Shown here: positions 35,214 to 46,327 of the stretch, one piece after another
How the letters are laid out: each line of letters starts with the position of its first letter
Numbering within the stretch: the first letter of the stretch is position 1
Assembly (NCBI RefSeq): GCF_012847335.1
Contig: NZ_JABBDX010000002.1
Coordinates: 124,001 to 188,000 of the forward strand
Direction of reading: 5' to 3'
DNA from: Psychrobacter sp. MF31
GTDB taxonomy: Bacteria > Pseudomonadota > Gammaproteobacteria > Pseudomonadales > Moraxellaceae
Length of the DNA stretch: 64,000 nucleotides
Position numbers and translations under genes: made by a program
Notes under the pieces: model-generated
What the model saw: the letters and a program-made list of their open reading frames with translations, nothing else
Told to the model about the DNA's origin: nothing
The model's database searches: none

Positions 35214-37157
35214 ATGCCACAGCTTGATTTTACGCAGCCGCCATTTGATGTTCTGCGCTTATCTGAGCGCCAAAGCTTAAAAAAACATACCCATGTTCGC
35301 TATTTGGCGGCGGATGAAACGCTTGGGGCGGAGGATTTGCAAAGTTTTTTTGTGGTGTTAAAAGGGCAAATTGAACAAACCCTTAACGGGGAAACCGTCG
35401 CGGTTTATTTGGGCGATGACCACTCAAATCATGTCAATAACAATGACTGGTTCGACGCGCGTCGCCGCCCTGAAGGCGTGGATTCAGATTATGAAGCGCC
35501 GCTGCCATCGGGGCTTAATATGCCTGTCGATAAATTCAGCTACCGCTATCGCGCGCTTGAGGACACGCTGCTATGGCAAATCAATGGCATGGCAATGGAT
35601 CGTATTGGCGCGCAAAATCATCTGGTTCGCCAACTGCTCTCCGACAAGCTTCCTGATCGCCTAAAAGCCTTGCAGCAGCGCCGTCGCCCTGCCATCCGAC
35701 AAGATACGGACACCAGCGCTCAAGAAGAAGTTCAGCAAATTATGCTTCAGCCCATCACTGATGTGAAATTATTGCCCATTCATATCATTGAGGCGACCCA
35801 AAGTTTACAACAAGCTGCGCAAGTGATGACCCAAGCAGGTCAAAAGCATGTGTTGATTCGCCCAACGCCTGTTAACGCCCAAAACCTTTCTGAGCATCTG
35901 CTTGGCATGTTAACGGATACCGACCTTTGCCGCGCGGTCAGTGACGGTCAAAATCCAGCCACCACGCCTTGCCAAGATTACGCCAGTTTTAACCTGCGAA
36001 CGGTGGACAGCGAGCAGGAAATCGGCGAGGCGCTTTTGACCATGACTCGCCACCGAATCCATCGCCTGCCTGTCATTGACCCTTCAGGGCAAATGATTGG
36101 CATTTTGGGGCAAAGCGACTTGATAGCCCATATCAGCCACCACTCGCAACTGATCAGCCTTCAAATTGATCAGGCAACTGATTTACCAAGCTTATTCACC
36201 GCCGTTGAGCGCATCGGGCGTTATATCCGCTCGCAGCAGCAAAACGGGGTGAAAATCAGCGTGGTCAGCCGAATGGTACAAACGCTCAATGCTCAGGTGT
36301 TCACCAAACTTTGGCAAATGATTGTGCCGTTAGACGTTTTTGAAAATACCTGCGTGATCGTGATGGGATCAGAAGGTCGCGGCGAGCAAATCATGCGCAC
36401 CGATCAAGACAATGCGCTGATTGTCAAAGATGGCTTTACCCATCCAAATCTGGCTCATTTTGCGGACAGCTTTAATCAGCAATTGGCGCAATTGGGCTAC
36501 CCACTTTGTGATGGCAACATCATGATGACCAATCCGCTTTGGCGCAAAACCTTGCAGGACTTTAAGGCTCAGATCAGCTATTGGTTCGTCAGTAACGACC
36601 CCAATCATGCCATTTATTTGTCCGCGATTTTAGATAGCGAGTTTGTTTGCGGCGATGAGTCGCTATTGGCTGCCATTCGCGAGCACCTGCAAACCGCGCA
36701 CCGACAGTCCGACCCATTATTTGTACGCCAGTTTGCGCGAGCCGCGCTGCAATTTGGGGATATTAACTTATGGTGGCAGCGCTTTATCCCAAAGCTTGGA
36801 AAATCATCAAATCCGCAAATTGATTTAAAAAAAGCAGGGATTTTTCCACTCGTTCATGGTATCCGCGCTTTGGCACTTGAAAAAGACATTTTTGTGCCAA
36901 GTACCAAAGATCGCCTTAAAGCTCTGGTTCAAGCGCGGATTTTTAGCAAAGAGCGCGCCGAAACATTGGCAGAAGCGCTCGATTTTTTTATGGCTCAGCG
37001 CTTAGCCATAGCGCTTATCACCGAGGACAAACATGCGCGCCAAGTTGATCCGACCACGCTGACATCCATTGAACGCGATGTGTTAAAAGAATGTTTGTCC
37101 GTGGTCAAAAGCTTTAAGCTGCAATTGCGACAGCATTTTAAGCTTGAATTGGCGTAA
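35214..37157 (+). CDS. CBS domain/DUF294 putative nucleotidyltransferase
   Basis: The start at 35214 is set by AAGGAGG 6 bases upstream; the frame is open further 5' to 35130. The 647-residue protein has a degenerate cyclic-nucleotide-binding-like N-terminus (about 1-140), a pair of CBS domains (about 180-330) and a DUF294 nucleotidyltransferase core with GSEGRGEQIMRTDQDNA near 385-401. A helical substrate-binding C-terminal domain follows. The target and ligand are unknown. The 3'-5' exonuclease gene starts 8 bases downstream. This pair also occurs together in other gammaproteobacteria. Confidence 0.9.
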   Translation: MPQLDFTQPPFDVLRLSERQSLKKHTHVRYLAADETLGAEDLQSFFVVLKGQIEQTLNGETVAVYLGDDHSNHVNNNDWFDARRRPEGVDSDYEAPLPSGLNMPVDKFSYRYRALEDTLLWQINGMAMDRIGAQNHLVRQLLSDKLPDRLKALQQRRRPAIRQDTDTSAQEEVQQIMLQPITDVKLLPIHIIEATQSLQQAAQVMTQAGQKHVLIRPTPVNAQNLSEHLLGMLTDTDLCRAVSDGQNPATTPCQDYASFNLRTVDSEQEIGEALLTMTRHRIHRLPVIDPSGQMIGILGQSDLIAHISHHSQLISLQIDQATDLPSLFTAVERIGRYIRSQQQNGVKISVVSRMVQTLNAQVFTKLWQMIVPLDVFENTCVIVMGSEGRGEQIMRTDQDNALIVKDGFTHPNLAHFADSFNQQLAQLGYPLCDGNIMMTNPLWRKTLQDFKAQISYWFVSNDPNHAIYLSAILDSEFVCGDESLLAAIREHLQTAHRQSDPLFVRQFARAALQFGDINLWWQRFIPKLGKSSNPQIDLKKAGIFPLVHGIRALALEKDIFVPSTKDRLKALVQARIFSKERAETLAEALDFFMAQRLAIALITEDKHARQVDPTTLTSIERDVLKECLSVVKSFKLQLRQHFKLELA

Positions 37158-37165
37158 GTTGACTG

Positions 37166-37765
37166 ATGATTGACTCCCTTATCAGCCAATTTAAAAAACG
37201 CAAGCTTAAGCGACCTGAGTTGGCGGTCATGTTTGAGCCGCCTGCGCCTGAACGATGGGTTGCCATTGATTGCGAGATGACGGGGCTAAACCCCAAAAAG
37301 CATCACCTGCTGTCAGTTGCCGCCATTCATATTGATGGCAATAAAATCGACAGCGGCAACGGCTTGCACTTAATTTGCAAGCCGCCACAAATGCCCAATC
37401 GTGATACCATTATCATTCATGGCTTGCGCGCCTCAGATGTGGCTTATGGCATGAGCTACGACGACATGCTTGCGCTGCTCTTACCTTTTATTGGCAATCG
37501 CATGATCGTTGGGTTTTGTCCGCAAATTGATTTGGCATTTTTAAATCCACTGGTCAAGCCCTATTTAGGAACGCCGCTACCTAATCAAGTCATCGACATT
37601 GCGCAAGTTTTTGGTAAAAAAATCGGCAGTTATGACCCTAATTTTCCGGCGCCATCGCAGCATTTAACCCAGATTTTGGCACATTACCGAATCCCCAATC
37701 TTGGCAGTCATGACGCTTATAATGACGCCTTGATGACCGCCATGGCATTTTTGCACATGCGTTAG
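37166..37765 (+). CDS. DEDDh 3'-5' exonuclease (DnaQ-like)
   Basis: The 199-residue exonuclease has the four-acid motif set: Asp35 and Glu37 in IDCEMTGLN, an Asp in PQIDLAFL and the His-Asp motif HDAYNDA. It is more like the stand-alone DnaQ-type proteins than full Pol III epsilon: a C-terminal polymerase-binding extension is absent. Its start follows the DUF294 gene by 8 bases, so it is probably in an operon and acts with that protein. The substrate is unknown. Confidence 0.92.
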   Translation: MIDSLISQFKKRKLKRPELAVMFEPPAPERWVAIDCEMTGLNPKKHHLLSVAAIHIDGNKIDSGNGLHLICKPPQMPNRDTIIIHGLRASDVAYGMSYDDMLALLLPFIGNRMIVGFCPQIDLAFLNPLVKPYLGTPLPNQVIDIAQVFGKKIGSYDPNFPAPSQHLTQILAHYRIPNLGSHDAYNDALMTAMAFLHMR

Positions 37766-37803
37766 CGGTAAAAAGCCATAAAGCAGCATTTGGGTAATTC
37801 TGC

Positions 37804-37809
37804 TACAAT
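37804..37809 (+). promoter_or_regulatory. Probable -10 element upstream of the membrane protein gene
   Basis: TACAAT at 37804-37809 lies 32 bases before the ATG at 37841, which argues against the longer open frame from 37790. No clear -35 is seen. Confidence 0.45.
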
Positions 37810-37840
37810 ATCGGGCTATTTTTATCGATTCAGAGCCAAC

Positions 37841-38320
37841 ATGTCGCCCACTGTGATGCCAAGTAACTTAAATAAAACCTTATCTCGACCTACTTCTATT
37901 TCTATTGCGCCTTTCGTGGTGTATTTTGCGATTGGCTTTGTGCTTGCCAGCGCTATTTTTATGCTCATTCAAAGTAAAGTTGCGCTCAACTCATTCGTCG
38001 TCATTGTGATTTCGGTCTTGGTTGCAGCGTTTATTGCCACCTTTAAATTTACCAAACAGCAAAAACGCTCGATGATAACAAGCGAGATGAACCGTTTGGC
38101 GCTTAGTGGAACGCTTTTGGTTTGGGTATTAACGGCGATTTATTTTTTAGCCATTTGGCTTTGGCTTTTGGACGATATCAGCCGCGAAGTTTTAATGGAC
38201 ATGACGCAAGCTCAGCCGATGCCGCTTGTGATCGCCTTGGTGATGATGCTTATGGTTACTGCCATCAGCGCGCGGCTTGGGCTTTGGGCGTTTAATCGGC
38301 TGATTGCTACCAAACCCTAG
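37841..38320 (+). CDS. ABZJ_00895-like four-helix membrane protein
   Basis: The 159-residue protein has four hydrophobic segments (about 28-48, 53-70, 91-113 and 127-155). The short loop after helix 2, FKFTKQQKRSMITSEMNRLALSG by position 70-92, and overall size resemble the ABZJ_00895-type membrane proteins of Acinetobacter and Psychrobacter, whose role is unknown. The ATG at 37841 is preferred; another ATG lies five codons on. It ends 14 bases before rlmH. Confidence 0.65.
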   Translation: MSPTVMPSNLNKTLSRPTSISIAPFVVYFAIGFVLASAIFMLIQSKVALNSFVVIVISVLVAAFIATFKFTKQQKRSMITSEMNRLALSGTLLVWVLTAIYFLAIWLWLLDDISREVLMDMTQAQPMPLVIALVMMLMVTAISARLGLWAFNRLIATKP

Positions 38321-38334
38321 AAGGAAAAACTGTC

Positions 38335-38817
38335 ATGAAAGCACGATTAATTGCCGTTGGTCACAAAATGCCGCGATGGATTGAGGATGGCGTTAAAGAA
38401 TACCATAAGCGCATTCAGCCGATGCTTGCGACCGAAATCGTTGAGATTGCGGCGGCAAAACGCGCCAAAAATCCGTCCGATGCCAACCTTGAGCAGTACC
38501 GCGAGCAAGAAGGCGCGGCAATTTTGGCCGCCATTCATGATCGTGAGGTGGTTTGGGTGCTTGATGTCAAAGGAAAAATGCTCTCAACTGAAGGCTTGGC
38601 GGATAAGCTTTCAGGCTCAATGCAAGACGGCTTTGATATTGCGCTTGTCATTGGCGGCGCGGATGGCGTGTCAAAGGCGGTTCTTGATCGCGCCGATGTT
38701 AAATGGTCGCTATCGGCGCTGACCTTGCCGCATCCTTTGGTTCGCGTGGTGCTTATGGAGCAGCTTTATCGGGCAATGAGCATCAATCACAATCACCCGT
38801 ATCATCGCGGCAATTAA
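38335..38817 (+). CDS. rlmH: 23S rRNA pseudouridine(1915) N3-methyltransferase RlmH
   Basis: RlmH methylates the pseudouridine at position 1915 of 23S rRNA in assembled ribosomes. The 160 residues match the SPOUT enzyme: N-terminal MKARLIAVGHKMPRWIEDG, the SAM-site motif LVIGGADGVS and the knot region HPLVRVVLMEQLYRAM ending in HPYHRGN. AAGGAA precedes the ATG. It follows the membrane protein gene by 14 bases. Confidence 0.97.
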   Translation: MKARLIAVGHKMPRWIEDGVKEYHKRIQPMLATEIVEIAAAKRAKNPSDANLEQYREQEGAAILAAIHDREVVWVLDVKGKMLSTEGLADKLSGSMQDGFDIALVIGGADGVSKAVLDRADVKWSLSALTLPHPLVRVVLMEQLYRAMSINHNHPYHRGN

Positions 38818-38913
38818 TTTTGGCAAAAATAGATTGATAAATATTAACGTGATAAACCTTTAAACCCAAGCCAATCCCTTGAATTGACGACCATTTGCCC
38901 ACATCAAGCGCTT

Positions 38914-39771
38914 ATGACTCAAATCCCTGATACGCCTAAATCCCATCAGCCGCCGCTTGATTTATCGGCAGTTTGGGAAAATTATTCGCGAAAATCTGCC
39001 CTTAATGATACGGCAAAGCTTCCGGCGCTGTTTATCTCGCACGGCGCGCCAACGCTTGCGCTCGAGCACTCGGCAACGACCAATGCCCTTGCCAGAATTG
39101 GGCAAAACTTGCCAAAACCGCGAGCGATTGTCATCATGTCGGCGCATTGGCAATCAGCCAAGCTTGAAATCAGCAGCAACCCTGCGCCAAAGACTTGGCA
39201 TGACTTTTCAGGGTTTGAAAATGCGCTTTATGAGATTCAATATCCGGCAGCAGGGCAATCGCGATTGGCTGAAACGATTGCTCAAGCGTTAAGCGCGCGT
39301 CATATCGAGGCAAGGCTGAATCCAATGCGAGCTTCAGACCATGGGGTTTGGGCGCCGCTGTTGCATTTGTACCCAAACGCGGACGTTCCGGTCGTGCAGA
39401 TTTCCCTGCCGCGCCATTTTGACAGCTTTGCTTGCTATCAGCTTGGCGCGCAATTGGCTCAACTTCGTTCTGAGCAAATTTTGATGATTGGTTCAGGAAG
39501 CATCACTCACAATTTGCAAGTTATGCAATGGGATGCCGAAAGCTTTGACAAGCGCGCTTTAGCGTTCAAAAAATGGCTGCTCAAACAGCTAAAAACCAAT
39601 ATTCCCGCCGCCCTTGATTGGCAACAATTTCCTGAATTTAAGCACATTCACCCAAGCGATGAGCACTTATTGCCGCTATTTTTTGCGCTTGGGGCGGGTC
39701 AGCGCGTCAGCGTCGTTCATGAAAGCATGGCGCATCACAGCTTAGGGATGGACATTTACCGCTTTGATTAG
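38914..39771 (+). CDS. DODA-type class III extradiol ring-opening dioxygenase family protein
   Basis: The 285-residue protein (from the ATG at 38914; a TTG at 38884 would add ten residues, and neither has a clear Shine-Dalgarno) has family motifs PALFISHGAPTLALEH, IVIMSAHWQ, ASDHGVWAPLLHLYP, IGSGSITHNL and HPSDEHLLPLFFALGA. The His residues in SHG, AHW and DHG are the expected metal ligands. The relatives (YgiD/DOPA dioxygenase type) cleave catechols. The true substrate here is unknown. It is convergent with the amidase gene. Confidence 0.9.
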   Translation: MTQIPDTPKSHQPPLDLSAVWENYSRKSALNDTAKLPALFISHGAPTLALEHSATTNALARIGQNLPKPRAIVIMSAHWQSAKLEISSNPAPKTWHDFSGFENALYEIQYPAAGQSRLAETIAQALSARHIEARLNPMRASDHGVWAPLLHLYPNADVPVVQISLPRHFDSFACYQLGAQLAQLRSEQILMIGSGSITHNLQVMQWDAESFDKRALAFKKWLLKQLKTNIPAALDWQQFPEFKHIHPSDEHLLPLFFALGAGQRVSVVHESMAHHSLGMDIYRFD

Positions 39772-39796
39772 CGTTGAATCGCAGTTTAAATACCCG

Positions 39797-41314
39797 TTAA
39801 ACCTTAACCAAAGCGTTTTTTTTCGTGTCAAACGCCGGCGGCGTAAACAGTCCGGCGCGCTCTATCTCACCTGCCAAGCTTAATAATCGCGCCTCGCCAT
39901 TCATTCGCCCAATCAGTTGCATACCAATCGGTAGCCCCTTTTTGCTCATGCCAACGGGAACGGACATGGCAGGAAGTCCAGTGACATTTGCTAAAATCGT
40001 AAATGCCATTTTGCTTAATACCGGATGGCTGAGCCACTGAATGACGCCGGAGCGAAAGGCGTATTTTCCCATATCAAGCCCTTTATTTAAAATCTCCGCG
40101 CTTTGCATCAAAAGCTCATCGACACGGCTTGGCGGCAATACGCCGTGTTTGACCGCAGGTGTGGGCACCGTTGGGCATAAAATCATGTCAAATTTGCTTA
40201 ATAACAATCCGGTTTGATACTGAGCGTCATGCCAGCCTTGTTTGGCGCGAACCAAATCAAGGGCAGATAACGAGCGCCCAAGCAGCGCCATGTTGTAAGT
40301 TTGCGGCTCCAAATTTTGGACTTGCTCACGACCAAATTGCCGCTCTAAATTGTCCACCGTAAATGCCGTATGCGCGCAAACCACTACAAAAAAATCATGC
40401 CAAAAGTTTTCAATGTTAATTTTAGGCTCAGCAGGAACGACAGTATGACCCATATTTTCAAGGGCTTTGGCAGTTTTATGTAAGGCTTTTAATACCTCGC
40501 TGTCAACCTCTGTGTCAGCAATGAGCGGCTGTTGATGCAGGGCAATGGTGAGCTTTTTTGGGGCGCTCATCGCGGCTTGTAAAAATGTGCCATCAGGCGG
40601 AGCGATGACATAGGGCGCGCCAATCTCGCTGCCACTGATCGCATCAAGCATGGCGGCGCTGTCGCGAACACTTCGGGTAATGACATGATCGGCCACTGCA
40701 CCATCCCAACCTTCACCAAAAAAAGGTCCCATTGGGCTACGACCTCGGCTAGGCTTAAGCCCAAATACGCCGCACCACGCTGCCGGAAGTCGGATTGAGC
40801 CGCCGCCATCGCCTGATCCTGCCATGGGAATGATACCGCTTGCCACCGCCGCGGCGCTACCGCCCGATGAGCCACCTGAGCTAAAGCCTTTTTTAAAGGG
40901 GTTGGTGACCGCGCCGTGGGCTTTAGGTTCAGTGGTGATGATCAACCCAAATTCAGGGGTGTTGGTTTTGCCAAAGGTATTAACGCCCGTAGCTTTCATT
41001 CGTTTAACGATTTCATCATCTTGATTAGGGGTGATGCAAACGCTTCGGCTGCCCATCGTTAACGGTTCGCCGGCAAAGTCAAATCCTAAGTCTTTCAGTA
41101 GAAAAGGAACCCCGCAAAAAATCCCTTTTGGCAGTCCTTTTTTTGCCGCATAAAAAGCGCGATCATCAAAACGGTGAATGATAGCGTTTAACTTTGGGTT
41201 TAACAGATTGGCTTGATAAATTGCCGCTTCAAGCAATTCTTTTTCGCTGACCTGTTTTGATTGAACGAGGGCGGCAAGCCCAAGCGCATCATAATGAGTG
41301 TACTCTTGAAACAT
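39797..41314 (-). CDS. Amidase signature (AS) family amidase
   Basis: The 505-residue enzyme has the Ser-cisSer-Lys triad: Lys74 in FLLKDLG, cis-Ser149 in the GGSSGGS stretch and nucleophile Ser173 in DGGGSIRLPA. The spacing (75 and 24 residues) equals that of fatty-acid amide hydrolase. The substrate is not predictable. It is not a GatA: no gatB or gatC is nearby. It follows ftsK by 38 bases on the same strand and is probably cotranscribed. Confidence 0.92.
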   Translation of the reverse strand: MFQEYTHYDALGLAALVQSKQVSEKELLEAAIYQANLLNPKLNAIIHRFDDRAFYAAKKGLPKGIFCGVPFLLKDLGFDFAGEPLTMGSRSVCITPNQDDEIVKRMKATGVNTFGKTNTPEFGLIITTEPKAHGAVTNPFKKGFSSGGSSGGSAAAVASGIIPMAGSGDGGGSIRLPAAWCGVFGLKPSRGRSPMGPFFGEGWDGAVADHVITRSVRDSAAMLDAISGSEIGAPYVIAPPDGTFLQAAMSAPKKLTIALHQQPLIADTEVDSEVLKALHKTAKALENMGHTVVPAEPKINIENFWHDFFVVVCAHTAFTVDNLERQFGREQVQNLEPQTYNMALLGRSLSALDLVRAKQGWHDAQYQTGLLLSKFDMILCPTVPTPAVKHGVLPPSRVDELLMQSAEILNKGLDMGKYAFRSGVIQWLSHPVLSKMAFTILANVTGLPAMSVPVGMSKKGLPIGMQLIGRMNGEARLLSLAGEIERAGLFTPPAFDTKKNALVKV

Positions 41315-41352
41315 TGCCCGCTCCCCATTATTATTTTTATGATGGATTCATT

Positions 41353-44300
41353 TTACATCAACAGCTCACGTTTGCCACTTTTTCCCATTGAGCTGACAAG
41401 CCCTGCGTCCTCCATCGAGTCAACGATTCGTGCAGCTCGGTTATAACCAATACTAAATTTGCGTTGGATGCTCGACGCCGAAACTTTTCGCGTTTCCATT
41501 ACAAAGGCAACGGCGTCATTATAAAGATCATCATCTTCACCGGAGGCGCTGCTGCTCGTGCCAGAAGGCGCCGTCAGCTCAAAATTGCCCGCCATATTGT
41601 CGATATAATCGGGAGCCCCGCGATCGCGCCAAGCATCACAAACGCGGTTGACTTCCTCATCGCTCACATAAGCGCCATGAACGCGATCCGGCTCAATTTG
41701 ACCGGGTCCTAAAAACAGCATATCACCGTTGCCTAGCATGTCCTCAGCGCCGCCACTGTCTAAAATGGTTCGCGAGTCGACTTTTGAGTTGACCCTGAGC
41801 GCGGCACGAACCGGAATGTTGGCTTTGATCAGTCCCGTAATCACATCAACCGACGGTCTTTGCGTTGCCAGCATCAAATGAATCCCTGCTGCCCGTGATT
41901 TTTGCGCAAGCCTTGTGATCAGCTCTTCGGCTTGTTTGCCCACCTGCATAATCATGTCGGCAAACTCGTCAGCAACAATGACAATCAGCGGCAGCGTTTT
42001 AAGCTTTGGCGCTTTATCCATGCTCACGCTGTCATTGGGACGCCATAACGGATCAATCAGCGGCTGACCGGCTTTTTCAGCGGCGCGGACTTTTTTGTTA
42101 AACTCATGGAGTTTGCGAACTTTTAATAAGCTCATCAATTGATAGCGGCGCTCCATTTCGGCAACGCACCAAGACAAGCTGCTCGCCGCTTCCGTCATGT
42201 CGGTGACCACAGGCGTTAGTAGATGCGGAATGTCGTTATAGTTGGCAAGCTCTAACTGTTTTGGGTCAATTAAAATCAAGCGCAGCTCATCAGGCGTATA
42301 TTTGAGCAGCATCGACAGCAGCATAGCATTGACCAACACCGATTTTCCCGATCCTGTCGTTCCGGCAACGAGCATATGCGGCGCTCGCGACAAATCCGTG
42401 ATAATAGGCTTGCCGCTAATGTCTTTTCCCATTGCCATGCTGATATGGCTGTTGCTGTCTTGATACGCTTTGGTGCCTAAAAGCTCAATAAGTCGCACCA
42501 TTTCGCGCTGTTTGTTGGGAACTTCAATGCCGATATAGGGCTTTCCTGGGATGACTTCGACCACGCGCAGAGACGCCATCGATAGTGATCGCGCCAAATC
42601 ACGAGAAATATTAGTCACTTTACTGGCTTTGACGCCAGCGGCAAGCTCAACCTCAAATCGCGTCACCACAGGACCTGGAATCGCGGTCACCACCTCAGCT
42701 TTGACATTAAATTCTTGCAATTTAATCTCAAGCAATTCGGACAACTGCTCAAGCTCCTCTGCCGTATAGCTTGGCTCTTGGTTCGGATCCGGCTTATCCA
42801 AGATATCAATCTCAGGAATCGGCGTGAGCTGAGCGCGGTAACTTGCAGTTTGCATCGCTCGCGAGCGCGTGGCAAAGGCTGCATCGTCATGAATGTCAGG
42901 AAAAGCAGGCTCATCAGGAACCATCTCGCTGATGGTGTTGTTGGCTTGCCACTCAGGAATGGCAAATTGGATGATCGGCTCAGTGCTTTTAACCTCATCC
43001 TCGGCTTTTGGTGGCGTGGCAGGGTTTGACGGCGGCGTATTGGTTGGGGTCATATCCAAACCCCAATGCTCAGTCTCCTGAGCCGGTGCTAAAACCGTTG
43101 GCGCAAAAGCCGTCTCTAAAATAGCCAAAGCGCTGTCATCGTCAGGATCAAACGCTGATTCTTCGGGCTCAAAATCCTTTGGCGCTAAATGAGTTTCCTT
43201 AAAGTCATTTTGCTTAATATCGTTTTGCTTAATGTCATTTTGCTTAAAGTTACTTTGATTAAAACTGTCTTGGCTAAATTCAGCAGGATGCGCTTCTTCA
43301 AAATAAGTGTCAGTAAAGTCATCGTTAGCGCTCGCCTCTTCCTGCCAATCCTCTGCCGTATCGTCAGCCGATTCAAAAGCTGTTTTATTTGCAACTTGAG
43401 CTGCGGGTTGACTCTGGCGATTGTGACTCATTGCTAATTGCATCAATTCTTCAGTAATTAAATCGTCATCAGCAGCTTGATCAGCATCATCATAAGTATT
43501 GTCCTCTGATTGACTTTGGATATCCTTATGATCTTCTGCAATAGAATAAATAAATGAGTTTGCCGGCGGCTCAGAAGTCAGCGGTGCTGTTTGTGATGCC
43601 AATAAATCATTCACCATTCCTGAATCATTCCAAGCAAAACTTGGCTCAACTTTTGGCGCACTAACCTTGGTTTCATGTCCTTTCGCCGCAAATGCCCGTT
43701 GAATAAAATTTGATGACGCAGGCTCTGCTAAAACAGATTCTGAAGCATCACTTTTTGGGCTGAGCTGCGGGGCAATTATCGGCTCACTTGTTGAAGTGTT
43801 CGTTGTTATTGGATCTGTTGCCACTTCATCTTGATTAGCCTCATTGTCCGCGTTTAGCACGTCCGCTGATTCAGGCGCTTTTTCTTCTGCGGCAAGGGTG
43901 GCTTTGACACTGGCGACCAATCCTGATGTTGCTAAAAAATCGCTCAGCGCATGCTTAAAACTTGCCGAATTGCTTTGGCTTTGGACGCCTGCACCCTCAA
44001 AGGCTGGTTGAAGGTTAAGATTTGGTGCGCTAAGCTCTTTTGTCGCCTTATTGTTCGGTTGCGAAGGGCTTTTTTCTGCTTTTTGATTTGGGTCTTTCAC
44101 CCCAGTTCCAAACCAAGAGGCATTGGTTATTTTTTGATAAAACGCTCGCCAGTGAATATTAAAAGCAAAAGTTGCAGTAATAATCATAAATAGTGTCAAA
44201 AATAGCGCGCAGCCCCAAGACGACAGCATTTTTGCCAACCGCAGTTGCAATTCAAGCCCTACAATACCGCCAAGCGCTCCTGATGGTCGCACCATCGCCC

Positions 44301-44679
44301 AATCAGGGCTAAGTTGAAACAGCGCTATCAGTTGGGTAATCAAAGCGCTACCGCTTAACAATAAAAAAATATAAGCGGCGACCCGAATCACCCAATAGGT
44401 GGATTTGTTGCCCCACCAAAGCCAGATCGTCTCATAAACCAAAAAGGCAATCAGCCACCACGCCCCAAAGCCAAAAAAGCTATAAAGCAAATCTGAAAGC
44501 CAAGCTCCCATCGCCCCGCCGGTGTTGTTGATGGTGGTCATATCACTGCTGATATGCGACCAGCTTGGGTCATTGCCAGTATAGGTGAGTAAAATCACAA
44601 ACAAATAGACCGCAAGCATCGCCCCAAGCAGGGTAAAAATGCCTTTTTTTAGATATTCGATGAGTGGAGCTGATATCAC
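41353..44679 (-). CDS. ftsK: DNA translocase FtsK
   Basis: FtsK couples division to chromosome dimer resolution. The 1108-residue protein begins at a GTG with AGAG upstream. It has an N-terminal membrane domain of about four hydrophobic segments (residues about 15-180), then a long acidic, Gln/Ser/Ala-rich linker to about 640. The linker contains repeated KQND units near 490. The motor domain has Walker A GTTGSGKS (Lys779) and Walker B LIVIVADEFADM. The C-terminal gamma domain (from about 1045, SSIQRKFSIGYNRAARI) recognises KOPS. It is divergent from trxB across about 560 bases. Confidence 0.97.
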   Translation of the reverse strand: MISAPLIEYLKKGIFTLLGAMLAVYLFVILLTYTGNDPSWSHISSDMTTINNTGGAMGAWLSDLLYSFFGFGAWWLIAFLVYETIWLWWGNKSTYWVIRVAAYIFLLLSGSALITQLIALFQLSPDWAMVRPSGALGGIVGLELQLRLAKMLSSWGCALFLTLFMIITATFAFNIHWRAFYQKITNASWFGTGVKDPNQKAEKSPSQPNNKATKELSAPNLNLQPAFEGAGVQSQSNSASFKHALSDFLATSGLVASVKATLAAEEKAPESADVLNADNEANQDEVATDPITTNTSTSEPIIAPQLSPKSDASESVLAEPASSNFIQRAFAAKGHETKVSAPKVEPSFAWNDSGMVNDLLASQTAPLTSEPPANSFIYSIAEDHKDIQSQSEDNTYDDADQAADDDLITEELMQLAMSHNRQSQPAAQVANKTAFESADDTAEDWQEEASANDDFTDTYFEEAHPAEFSQDSFNQSNFKQNDIKQNDIKQNDFKETHLAPKDFEPEESAFDPDDDSALAILETAFAPTVLAPAQETEHWGLDMTPTNTPPSNPATPPKAEDEVKSTEPIIQFAIPEWQANNTISEMVPDEPAFPDIHDDAAFATRSRAMQTASYRAQLTPIPEIDILDKPDPNQEPSYTAEELEQLSELLEIKLQEFNVKAEVVTAIPGPVVTRFEVELAAGVKASKVTNISRDLARSLSMASLRVVEVIPGKPYIGIEVPNKQREMVRLIELLGTKAYQDSNSHISMAMGKDISGKPIITDLSRAPHMLVAGTTGSGKSVLVNAMLLSMLLKYTPDELRLILIDPKQLELANYNDIPHLLTPVVTDMTEAASSLSWCVAEMERRYQLMSLLKVRKLHEFNKKVRAAEKAGQPLIDPLWRPNDSVSMDKAPKLKTLPLIVIVADEFADMIMQVGKQAEELITRLAQKSRAAGIHLMLATQRPSVDVITGLIKANIPVRAALRVNSKVDSRTILDSGGAEDMLGNGDMLFLGPGQIEPDRVHGAYVSDEEVNRVCDAWRDRGAPDYIDNMAGNFELTAPSGTSSSASGEDDDLYNDAVAFVMETRKVSASSIQRKFSIGYNRAARIVDSMEDAGLVSSMGKSGKRELLM

Positions 44680-46282
<1,603 letters not shown>

Positions 46283-46327
46283 GATCAAAAGTCGCCTAAA
46301 CAGGTTAACGGTCAGGATTGATCCTTT

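Noticed and set aside
39797-41314. GatA subunit of Asp/Glu-tRNA amidotransferase
   Set aside because: Shares the amidase signature, but no gatB/gatC neighbours and the sequence outside the signature is of general amidase type.
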